From a virus: a stretch of 64,000 nucleotides of DNA. The translations under genes and the position numbers were made by a program. The notes beneath the pieces were generated by a model, which saw only the letters and a program-made list of their open reading frames with translations, was not told where the DNA came from and searched no databases. Below are positions 50,670 through 59,400 of the stretch, in pieces. Each line of letters begins with the position of its first letter. Position 1 is the first letter of the stretch. The stretch spans positions 1-64,000 of the IMG/VR virus record IMGVR_UViG_3300036766_001333; one strand, given 5' to 3'.

Positions 50670-51483
50670 CCAAATCTAAACTTGTCAAAACGTAAGGTTC
50701 TTCAGTAATTTGATCTGGACTTGAGTTCATGCCCGTATAAACGTATTTAATCTTTTTAGCCAACCAACCTTCCATAGCTCCTGCTGGATATTCTATAATC
50801 TCCGTTATTCTTCCTGACATATCTAATGTCATTTTTCTAAAAGTAAAGACTTCAGAACGACCACGTAACATTTGCCAATCTTCTTGAGGAGATGTATAAT
50901 CAAATCCAGCATCAGTAATAATAGCTTGGTCAACAGCATCAGATGTATCCAATCCAATCAACATCCCAACGGAATCTGGAAACACAAACCGATTCGCTAT
51001 TGTATGTCTTGAAAAATATACTGGTAATTCAGCAACACCAGCTTTTTTATTAAATCTTAACTTTTCTTCTGCTCCTGGATTATCAATATAAACCCTAACC
51101 ATTGGTTTTGGACGACCAGCCTTAGATTTAATTAAAACGGTCGCAGGACCAGTCGAACGAAATCGAGTAACTTCAGCAACAAACATTTCAGAAAAAGTAA
51201 GATCAGCATTTAAAAGTGTAACTACTTCAAAAGCTGTTGTTGTTCCTGGAGAAGCACCGGCAACATTAACCGCTAATGCAGAATAATTCTTGAATTCAGT
51301 ATCATAAGCATAATTTAAAGTTAATGTGGTAACTACAGAAAAATCATATGGCTCAGTATTCCAAGCTACCATAGCGTTCTGATAGTTTTTACTTCCTGGG
51401 ACTATGAAGGTTAAAACGAACTTGTTATCGCCTAATATTAAAGTTCCTCTGAATTCTGAGTCAAATGGGTTCATGTAGAACAT
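50659..51483 (-). CDS. Probable beta-rich virion protein
   Basis: The 274-residue protein is almost all beta strands (FRGTLILGDNKFVLTFIVPG; YDFSVVTTLTLNYAYDTEFK; PATVLIKSKAGRPKPMVRVY; LPVYFSRHTIANRFVFPDSV). AAAGGTAA precedes the ATG. It resembles phage surface or receptor-facing proteins in composition. No named family recognised. Confidence 0.52.
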   Translation of the reverse strand: MFYMNPFDSEFRGTLILGDNKFVLTFIVPGSKNYQNAMVAWNTEPYDFSVVTTLTLNYAYDTEFKNYSALAVNVAGASPGTTTAFEVVTLLNADLTFSEMFVAEVTRFRSTGPATVLIKSKAGRPKPMVRVYIDNPGAEEKLRFNKKAGVAELPVYFSRHTIANRFVFPDSVGMLIGLDTSDAVDQAIITDAGFDYTSPQEDWQMLRGRSEVFTFRKMTLDMSGRITEIIEYPAGAMEGWLAKKIKYVYTGMNSSPDQITEEPYVLTSLDLVTP

Positions 51484-51558
51484 AACATTACCTTTTCTAA
51501 CAAATTACGAATAAAATTACCATTCCATTTATAATCAACTTCAAATATTATTTAGCAA

Positions 51559-51855
51559 TCAAATACCAGTTTTTACTAATTCTAATAAATTAAATCTTTG
51601 TAACGTAGACCAGTTAGGACCAGGAACACGATGTTTATTTCTACCAAGCTGACTCCATCTTGCTATTCTGGCACGATTGTAGCTTTTAACAGGAGCTACG
51701 TCTAACTTTCTAGTAATACTACCTTCCCTTAATTCGTATCCAGTAACAAAGTCTTTGTTGGACTCAATAATTAATATGGTACGTCTTACAGGGTGGGAAT
51801 GATTTCCTTTGTAATAAAACTTAGCGATTGGCGAATTTTTAACTATATCATACAT
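51559..51855 (-). CDS. Small hypothetical protein (SH3/WYL-like pattern)
   Basis: The 98-residue basic protein has a strand-rich core (HPVRRTILIIESNKDFVTGY, ELREGSITRKLDVAPVKSYN) that resembles the WYL or SH3-type sensing/nucleic-acid-binding barrel. AAGGAG lies eight bases before the ATG. The gene is only 10 bases downstream of the LAGLIDADG gene and could belong to the same transcript as the ferritin-like and CYTH genes. Confidence 0.52.
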   Translation of the reverse strand: MYDIVKNSPIAKFYYKGNHSHPVRRTILIIESNKDFVTGYELREGSITRKLDVAPVKSYNRARIARWSQLGRNKHRVPGPNWSTLQRFNLLELVKTGI

Positions 51856-51865
51856 TCTAAACTCC

Positions 51866-52735
51866 TTAAACAGTAATTTTATATGATAAACAATACCAAG
51901 GTATGCAAGGACGTATTATATCCAATAAATTATAATAAGACCTGCCCGATAAAACAAGCACAAATTGATTTTTATTATACGTCTGCGGCTGTACATGGCT
52001 TTTTAACACAAAAGATGTATACAGTATATTTGACAAAAATTCTACCTCTCTTTTTGTAAACCCTTGAGTGCATAACGTACAATGCTTTTGTCTTTTTTGA
52101 GGACAATTACTCCCGTCATCTAAGAACCACATTGCCAATGTTTCAGGATTTATAGTGATATCTTTGGGAACTATTTTAATATATTTCTTGTCGCCAGGAA
52201 TATACCATTTTTGCCATAAATTTGTAAATATTGGATGTGTTATTGTATTTACTACATAACCAGATTTTTTTAAATTTCCCTTTTCGTGTGTAATTTTACC
52301 TTTTGTTAAATTTATGATTTTTGAACGGCGTTTAACCAAGTATACTTTACAATTTTTCGTATACGGTAGCAATTGATCGTGTAACCATCTGATCGGCTCT
52401 AAGTATTTTTGTTGCTTTTTAAATTTACTATCACTCCATTTCCCGTTAGGTTTTTCTAACCATGCATCGCCAAGCATAGAACCTAAAATTAAACTTTCTT
52501 GAAATGGAGTAAAAGATGGCAAGCTCAATTTATGAGTATTTTTATAATATCTTAGATCATTTAATTTCTTATAAAGTTCTTCAGGCCGAACTATATCTTT
52601 ATAAAATACTCCATTTAAAATTCTACTGACAGTTGCAGCACTTATTGAATATTTTACAGAAAGTTCAACTTGTGAATATCCATTTAAATAATCATAAATT
52701 AATTTTTTAGCTTCATTTCTTCCTATTTTTATCAT
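51866..52735 (-). CDS. LAGLIDADG homing endonuclease (second copy)
   Basis: The 289-residue protein has an N-terminal helix-turn-helix (LSVKYSISAATVSRILNGVF) and two catalytic helices, ILGSMLGDAWLE and AMWFLDDGSN. It is the same class as the gene at 7979 but lacks that gene's C-terminal HTH, and the two are clearly diverged. Its start overlaps the end of the CYTH gene by 23 bases. It is free-standing; no intron is recognised. Confidence 0.86.
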   Translation of the reverse strand: MIKIGRNEAKKLIYDYLNGYSQVELSVKYSISAATVSRILNGVFYKDIVRPEELYKKLNDLRYYKNTHKLSLPSFTPFQESLILGSMLGDAWLEKPNGKWSDSKFKKQQKYLEPIRWLHDQLLPYTKNCKVYLVKRRSKIINLTKGKITHEKGNLKKSGYVVNTITHPIFTNLWQKWYIPGDKKYIKIVPKDITINPETLAMWFLDDGSNCPQKRQKHCTLCTQGFTKREVEFLSNILYTSFVLKSHVQPQTYNKNQFVLVLSGRSYYNLLDIIRPCIPWYCLSYKITV

Positions 52736-53300
52736 TTAATTCACAATAAATATTTGTGGCATAGCTAGGATTTCCTAAGAGTTTACTAGAAAATCTAGAA
52801 TCAGACAAGGGAACTTCAAAAAGTAAATTATTTTTTATAAAATTTGGCAAACTATTGGGATAGGCTTTAGACTCTGGCATTTCTATCTCGGCCATAGCAA
52901 AATAAGTCTTATTTGTATAATCTTTAAAATAATCAATTTCCCACAATTCATCAGAATTGTGAATTAAATATCGTATTTTATCTAATTTATTAAGGCAAAA
53001 TGGCCAAATATCATTAAAATCTCGTTTTCCTATTTTTTTCTCTATTTCTACCGTTCTTCCTCCTCCATTCACCGTAGTTTTAAAAGTCATATAAAAACTA
53101 ATTTTTTTATAATTCTTTACCTTTCTAAACCTTAAGGAAATGCCTCTTCCTGCCAGCAGATATCCTTGACTTATTAATAATTTAGCCTCTGCCATTCTTT
53201 TTATAGAAGATTCAGAGGCTAAATTTAATATAAATTTTAATTCATTTTCTGTGGGAATTTTAGGCTCCAGATTTAATAAGTTGTTTAAGATGATCGACAT
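52713..53300 (-). CDS. CYTH-domain triphosphatase-like protein
   Basis: The 195-residue protein has the CYTH tunnel pattern: the E-x-E-x-K strand in TENELKFIL near residues 17-25, then ISLRFRKV, then a FYMTFKTTVNGGGRTVEIEK strand pair, then WEIDYFKD, then AMAEIEMPES. These alternating charged strands bind triphosphates and metal. CYTH enzymes act on thiamine triphosphate, inorganic triphosphate, RNA ends or as adenylate cyclases. A phage copy could be an RNA triphosphatase or a nucleotide-signal enzyme. It overlaps the ferritin-like gene by 41 bases. Confidence 0.75.
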   Translation of the reverse strand: MSIILNNLLNLEPKIPTENELKFILNLASESSIKRMAEAKLLISQGYLLAGRGISLRFRKVKNYKKISFYMTFKTTVNGGGRTVEIEKKIGKRDFNDIWPFCLNKLDKIRYLIHNSDELWEIDYFKDYTNKTYFAMAEIEMPESKAYPNSLPNFIKNNLLFEVPLSDSRFSSKLLGNPSYATNIYCELNDKNRKK

Positions 53301-53694
53301 CTTTTCTGCTTTTCATCAGTTGGTCTTCTAAAAAGATTTCAATCCACTTTCCATCAACGCCGCCAAGCAATGCTGCATCTGCCATCCTTTGAACATAATT
53401 TTTAGTAACTTCTTCTTCCATACTTAAAGCATATGATAAAATATCTGTAGGAAAAGTAAAATCGGTACGAAATTCTTTGACATCTGTACTTGGGATGCCG
53501 CCTAACCCTAAAATCAAATCCCCAAACTGCTGAACATGCTGCATTTCTCCTTGAGCTTCCTCCATTAGAAACTCTCTTAGTTCCTCTCGATGCAGTCCAT
53601 TTATAACAATTGCACTATATAAATAAAAGTGCATATGTTTATATTCGTTCCCTAAATCAGAATTCAAAAGATCAATCATTTTTTCTTTATTCAT
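53260..53694 (-). CDS. Ferritin-like diiron protein
   Basis: The 144-residue protein is a four-helix bundle with ferritin-type iron ligands: Glu17 in LGNEYKH, Glu50 and His53 in GEMQHVQQF, a Glu in SMEEEVTKNY, and Glu123 in FLEDQL. The length fits bacterial bacterioferritin/ferritin-like proteins, and the spacing Glu17-Glu50-His53 is the classical one. GGAG precedes the ATG. Phage ferritin-like proteins are rare. Possible roles are iron storage, oxidative protection or DNA protection during infection. It heads the minus-strand operon with CYTH. Confidence 0.84.
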   Translation of the reverse strand: MNKEKMIDLLNSDLGNEYKHMHFYLYSAIVINGLHREELREFLMEEAQGEMQHVQQFGDLILGLGGIPSTDVKEFRTDFTFPTDILSYALSMEEEVTKNYVQRMADAALLGGVDGKWIEIFLEDQLMKSRKDVDHLKQLIKSGA

Positions 53695-53724
53695 TATTTC
53701 TCCAACTAAAGTAATATTAAATAA

Positions 53725-53740
53725 CTAAATATAAAATAGT
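53725..53740 (+). promoter_or_regulatory. Putative late promoter of terminase gene
   Basis: CTAAATATAAAATAGT runs directly into the terminase ATG at 53741, one of the best TAAATA-type matches. There is no Shine-Dalgarno before this ATG. Confidence 0.45.
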
Positions 53741-55528
53741 ATGGCAGATTCAATTTGGCGTGGTAAGTATAGTACTTTGAAAGAATATTATAAAAACGAA
53801 TATCCTGAGGAATATTTCGAATTAGATGCTTTCCAGCTAGAAGTTGATCCTGATGAAACTGTCGATGAGATGTCAGCATATGATGCCGACAAACAACGAC
53901 TTGAATACAGAAGGTGCATGGCAAGTTTCCCTTATTTTGCTACCAAGTATGTTAAAATTCTCCATCCAAAAAAAGGATTAGTACCCTTTATCCTTTATAA
54001 ATATCAAAAAAGAGTACTTGGTTTTTATGACAAACATAGGTTTAACATTATTTCCAAATTTAGACAAGGTGGATTAACCTCATTGACAGAACTATGGGGA
54101 TTATGGTTATGTTTATTTAAATTAGACCAGCAAATTCTATTCTCATCTAAAACTGATAGTGAAGCTATTACAGCCGGTGAAATAGTTAACACCGCAGAAA
54201 AATATATGCCAACTTGGATGAAACCTAATAAACAAGATGGAAAATGGAACGATCACCAAAAACACTTCCCAGAAACGGGCGGGAAAATGGTCTTCGGTAC
54301 GCCAGAACGTGCTAGAGGTCTTGCCATAACCTATCTAATTTTGGACGAAGCAGCATTTATTCCAGAAATGGAAAGACATTGGAAAAGCTTGTATCCAACA
54401 CTTTCTTTAGGTGGTAATTGTATTGTTATTTCCACCGTTAATGGTTTAGGTAACTGGTATGAAGAAACATTCCATGCTGCCCAAGCTGGTAAAAATAAGT
54501 TCCATGTTATAGAATTAGATTATTGGGAACATCCTGATTATAATGATCCTTTATGGGTCAAAGAACAAAAAGCACAATTACAAGAAAAAGGATGGCTTCA
54601 GGAAGTTTTACGAAAATTCTTGGGTTCAGGTAATACTTATATTCCTTCAGACAATTTAGAATCTTTACTGAAATCAACCAAAGAAAGAATTCCAAAAAAG
54701 AGATTGTATAGGCAGCTTACTAACAAGTTTATTACAAGTTCAGAAGAAGATGCTTGGGAAGCTGAAGGAGCGATGTGGGTTTGGCAAGAACCTTTAGATG
54801 GCCACGAATATATTATGGGCGTAGATTGTGCTGATGGTGGCGGCGATGAATGTGATAACAGTTGTTTCCAAATATTCGATATAAATACCTTAGAACAGGT
54901 TGCAGAGTTTTACAGCAATAAAGTTTTATCTCATAAGTTTGCAGAGCTTATTACTGCTGTAGGCGCAACTTATAATCATGCTCTTGTTGTAGTAGAAAAC
55001 AACGTAGGCGGAGCAGTTATTAATAACTTAGAACACAAATATTATTACGATAATTTATTTTATGATATTTCATCAAAAAGATCAAAAGTAGGCATTAAAT
55101 TAAGTTCAATTAATAGACCAGTAGTGTTAGAATCCCTTCAAAATAGAATTATTAATGGTTCTATAAAAATTAACAGCAAAAGATTAGTAAAAGAATTAAC
55201 TACATTTATTTATAATGGGGCAAAAGTACAAGCAATTAAAGGGAAACATGACGATGCTATTTTGGCTGCTGCTCTTGCAATGTATGTCAGAGATACTATT
55301 TTAAGAGATGTCCCTGTAGGCGCACAATTAACTAAGGAACAAGAGGCTCCATTAAAATCAGTATCCTATGAAGAAATTAAAAGAGAATTAATGGAATTAG
55401 TTAATGAAGAGATGGGAAAAGATAATTTCGACCCTCTTCAACTTACCGCTGAAGAGGAAACCTCTTTAGGAATGGCTTATTCTTTCCGAAGAAAAAATGA
55501 AAAAATACTCTCTGAGTTTGGATGGTAA
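53741..55528 (+). CDS. Terminase large subunit (gp17-like)
   Basis: The 595-residue protein has a packaging ATPase half and a nuclease half. The Walker A region reads ISKFRQGGLTS, a deviant loop without the usual GKT lysine; the Lys before FRQ may take its place. Walker B is LILDEAAF, followed by a coupling motif VISTVNGLG. The nuclease domain begins EYIMGVDCADGGG and continues with VVVENNVGG and KHDDAILAAALAM, giving the acidic metal-binding residues. It translocates DNA into the prohead through the portal encoded next to it. It overlaps the next gene by TAATG. Confidence 0.92.
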   Translation: MADSIWRGKYSTLKEYYKNEYPEEYFELDAFQLEVDPDETVDEMSAYDADKQRLEYRRCMASFPYFATKYVKILHPKKGLVPFILYKYQKRVLGFYDKHRFNIISKFRQGGLTSLTELWGLWLCLFKLDQQILFSSKTDSEAITAGEIVNTAEKYMPTWMKPNKQDGKWNDHQKHFPETGGKMVFGTPERARGLAITYLILDEAAFIPEMERHWKSLYPTLSLGGNCIVISTVNGLGNWYEETFHAAQAGKNKFHVIELDYWEHPDYNDPLWVKEQKAQLQEKGWLQEVLRKFLGSGNTYIPSDNLESLLKSTKERIPKKRLYRQLTNKFITSSEEDAWEAEGAMWVWQEPLDGHEYIMGVDCADGGGDECDNSCFQIFDINTLEQVAEFYSNKVLSHKFAELITAVGATYNHALVVVENNVGGAVINNLEHKYYYDNLFYDISSKRSKVGIKLSSINRPVVLESLQNRIINGSIKINSKRLVKELTTFIYNGAKVQAIKGKHDDAILAAALAMYVRDTILRDVPVGAQLTKEQEAPLKSVSYEEIKRELMELVNEEMGKDNFDPLQLTAEEETSLGMAYSFRRKNEKILSEFGW

Positions 55529-55857
55529 TGAAAAATAATACAAATCATTCTAAAGACTGTTTAATAAGAGCTTTAAATAACTTGCCTCAAGATTTTGCCC
55601 TGCAAGAAACTAGAATTTATATCAATAAGGCCATTCAAGCAATCCAAAAAGTAGAAGAAAAAAGAAACAAACATAATGAAGCAACAAAATCAACACCTCT
55701 ACAAAATTGGAACAACATGCTTAAAACCAGTTTATATAATGTTCAAACTCCAATAACTTCAAAAAGAACTCTTGATATTATCAATCAAATGCTTGAAGAA
55801 GAAAAAAATACATTAAAACAACTAGATGACCAAACGGATCAAACTTTATTGGATTAA
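55528..55857 (+). CDS. Small hypothetical protein coupled to terminase
   Basis: This 109-residue helical protein starts on the last base of the terminase stop (TAATG), so translation is coupled. It has two charged helices (FALQETRIYINKAIQAIQKV; TLDIINQMLEEEKNTLKQL). No family recognised. A packaging accessory or core protein is plausible. It overlaps the convergent sulfotransferase-like gene by 12 bases. Confidence 0.55.
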   Translation: MKNNTNHSKDCLIRALNNLPQDFALQETRIYINKAIQAIQKVEEKRNKHNEATKSTPLQNWNNMLKTSLYNVQTPITSKRTLDIINQMLEEEKNTLKQLDDQTDQTLLD

Positions 55858-56424
55858 ATTATTGGCTTGCAAGTAAAACAGATGTCGCTCATATGATTCT
55901 TGAGCAGCATCTATTAAATCAGAAGTCACTAAGGGATTATATTTAGGAATGTAAAATGACTCTAACTTCAAATCATCTCTTAGACTTAAATAATCTTTAA
56001 TAACATGTAGCCCACGTCCCTCAGAAAGTGAGTTCCATGTTAAGCATAATCCATTAGTTAATTTAGCCATTTCACAGATTCTTCTAAGTCTATAAACATA
56101 ATACCTAAACATACTATCAGCGTCTTCTTTGTTTTTAACTATAGCATTTAAAGAAGATTTGGCATCTCTTAACACAAATATAAACTTAACAAATTTATAA
56201 ACCGATTTATTTGTCAGATAATAATTTTGTAAAAGATGGTCCATCCAAATAGCAGAAGAATCTCTTAGCTTATGCAAGTTGCCAGTAAGCGTTTCTAATT
56301 TAAAAGGATGATCGTATACAACATTAGGATGAAACCATTTAATTCTAGAATTTTTATCTAGAATGTTACATAATACATCACTTCCTGAACCTAGATGACT
56401 AACTATAAACAGTATTTTATACAT
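55846..56424 (-). CDS. Sulfotransferase-like P-loop protein
   Basis: The 192-residue protein starts with ILFIVSHLGSGSDVLCNIL, a loop in the position of the PAPS phosphate-binding loop. It later has KFIFVLRDAKSSLNAIV, matching the second PAPS motif (R-x..S). The C-terminal part (LCLTWNSLSEG, then LKDYLSL-like helices) also fits. It is smaller than most sulfotransferases and lacks an obvious acceptor domain. It might sulfate a surface sugar or peptide. It faces the portal gene across a 40-base divergent spacer. Confidence 0.58.
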   Translation of the reverse strand: MYKILFIVSHLGSGSDVLCNILDKNSRIKWFHPNVVYDHPFKLETLTGNLHKLRDSSAIWMDHLLQNYYLTNKSVYKFVKFIFVLRDAKSSLNAIVKNKEDADSMFRYYVYRLRRICEMAKLTNGLCLTWNSLSEGRGLHVIKDYLSLRDDLKLESFYIPKYNPLVTSDLIDAAQESYERHLFYLQANNLIQ

Positions 56425-56464
56425 GGTTAACTAATATATAATGAGTTAGAAAATAAGGATAATT

Positions 56465-59400
56465 ATGGCGTGGACAGATTTTTTTAAGCTTTTTAATAGT
56501 ACCTTTACATTAGACCCATTATCTAAAAAATCAGATAGAAAAAATCTACCAAGCGCAGGCGTATCATCAAATGATGTTTTTCCTGATCCTAGAAATACTG
56601 ATAGCTTATCTTCTGGGACAGGCGGCTTCATAAGAGTACAAAACGATTTAGTCGATCTTACAACTACAACTAATCGAGTAAACCGATATAAAGAATATGA
56701 TAGATTAGTTGCAAGTATATCTGAAATTGAAATGGCAATGACAGTATTTGCCGATGAAGCTTGCGTATATGAAGATACAATCATAAATACAGTCTTTCAT
56801 GGCCCTAAAACCATTAAATGGCTACAACAAAATAAAACAGATGATAAGTTTCCAGTATATTGTTATGACTTTAAAAAAGAAGATTATACAGTTGGATGGT
56901 CCTATGCTCCAAGATTTGTTAAAAAAGCAAAAACCGTAAGGGTTATTCTTGATAATGGAGAAATAGAAATAGTAACTCCAGATCACAGAATACTAAGAAA
57001 AGATGGCGAATGGATAATGGCAGAAAATTTAAAGTTTGGTGATAAATTAATGCCATTTTACAAAATAAAAGCAAATCAAAATTTAACTAAAGTTAAAACT
57101 AAACAATTTCCAAGAATTTTTACACATAATAAAGGCTGGATACATGAACGTCAATTTTTAGATGAATGGAGAAGTGGGAAAGATTTACCAGAATATGAAA
57201 AAGTAAACAAATTAGGCAGATTGCTAGCCCAAAAACTTCATGTAAAAGATATCGCAAAATTAATGGGAGTCGCAGCACCTACCCTTGAATACCAGTTATC
57301 AAGTGAAGGATTTAGCTGTAAAGAATTCAGGTTATTATCTAAAAACTTATCTTACAGAAGGGTAATCAAAGTAGAACCCTGGCATGAATTAGATGTATAT
57401 GATTTGTCTGTAGAAGATCATAAAAACTTTTGCACTCAGTCTTTAGTAATGCACAATTGTCAAAAAGATGAAGATGGACAAGTTTTCAAAATAACATGCA
57501 AAAATCAAGATGTAAAAGAAGAATTAGAAACTTTATTCTTTAAAGTCCTAGAATTCGATCAATTGAATATTTGGGATAAAGCTAAAAGACTATTCATAAA
57601 AGGAGATGCATTTTGGGAAATAGTAGTAGACCCGGATAATCCAAAAGATGGAATTCTAAAGATTGCCGATTTGCCCCCAGATAATATGTATAGAATCGAA
57701 TCGACTAAAGGCAAAGTTCTTGAATATCAACAAGCAAAAGAAGGTCCAGATTATCAGGCTTTACTAAAAGCTCCATTAGGAATGGCTACTGATAATGAAT
57801 TAGCACAGTCTATGGCCATTAGATTTACCCCTGACCAAATCATACATTTAAGAATTGGAGATTATAGAAAATCCTTTTATCCATATGGCGTTAGTTTAAT
57901 AGAACCAGCCAGAGGACCAGCCCATCAATTAAAAATGATGGAAGATAGTATGGTCGTATATCGACTTTGCCTTGCTGGTAATACTAGAATTAGAACGGCA
58001 GATTATTATAAGTATATTAAAGATTTAGATATTGGCGATATTGTTTATAGTTTCTCCGAATCTGGCAAACAAATGCCAACGACAGTAGAAGCTGTTAAAA
58101 ATAATGGAAAGCAAAAAGTTTATGACGTTATTTCTAGGCATGTAAGTATTCGTGGTAATGAAACGCATCCAATTTTAGTTAACAGAGATGGCGTCTATCA
58201 ATATGTTGATGTTAAGAACTTAATTCCTGGTAAAGATAAATTTATATTAACCACTAAAGATGTTGGATTTATTCCTAGTATTCCAAGGATTTACGGACCA
58301 ATGTGGGCTAAGCTTAATGACGAAGCTAGAAAAGAATTTAAAAATAAACGCTTTAAAAACAAATCTCAACTAATGAGGCAATGTTCTTCTGAATTTGGAA
58401 GAGTAAGACAATTCTTATATACTAAAGGTAAAGCATTGCCTTTAGAAAGAGCCAAAGAAATATGTAATATATTTGGCATAGATGAATCCAAATTATTGCT
58501 AGTTAATAAAGGGGAAAATAATTCTGAAAGAATAAGTTTACCTGAGCGAGTCACTGAAGAATTTGCTAAGTTATTTGGTTTTATTTGTGGTGATGGGTCT
58601 ATTCATAACAACAATCAAATTTCATTTTCTTCTTCAGAAGACGACCAAATAAATCAATATTATTCTGGACTACTTCAAAAGTATTTTGGAAAGGTAAGAT
58701 TCGAGTTAGATAAAAGATCAAAAAAGAAATTAGGCAAATTTGTATCTGATTCTACAACTGCATGTAAAGTATTTGGTGCTATGGGATACATTCATAATCA
58801 CCACAACACGAGAATACCAAAATGGGTGTTTAATTCTCCTAAAAATATTCGACGAGCATTCGTTGAAGGGTTGTCAGATGCAGATGGATGTGAGCGATTT
58901 ACCAAGAAAGGCACTTGGTTTTCTACAATTGAATTGTGTAATGAGAAACTAATAGAAGACATTAAAGAATTATGGTCTTCTATTGGGCTTTGTTCAGGAC
59001 AGTTAAAGAAAAGGACAAGAGAAAATAAGCACTTATTACTTGGTAGAAAGCTACCTGTAAAAACCACTTCTTATTTGGTTACTATTAGTGATAATTTATT
59101 ACCTAAAGAAGAAAATATAACAAAAGTAGTAGAGGTTGGAGAGGAAGATGTATATGACATCACTGTGAATTCTAATTATCATAATTTTATAGCTAATGGC
59201 ATTCCAGTTCACAATACAAGAGCGCCTGAGCGTAGAATATTTTACATAGACATCGGTGGTCTTCCCAGCTTTAAAGCTGAAGCTTTCATTAACAGAATGA
59301 AAGATCAGTTTAGGAAGAAGAAGATGACTCATAATATGAATAATAGTACGACTGGAGCTTCGGCTGTAGATGAAAGATGGCACGCTCCAGCCGTAGATGA

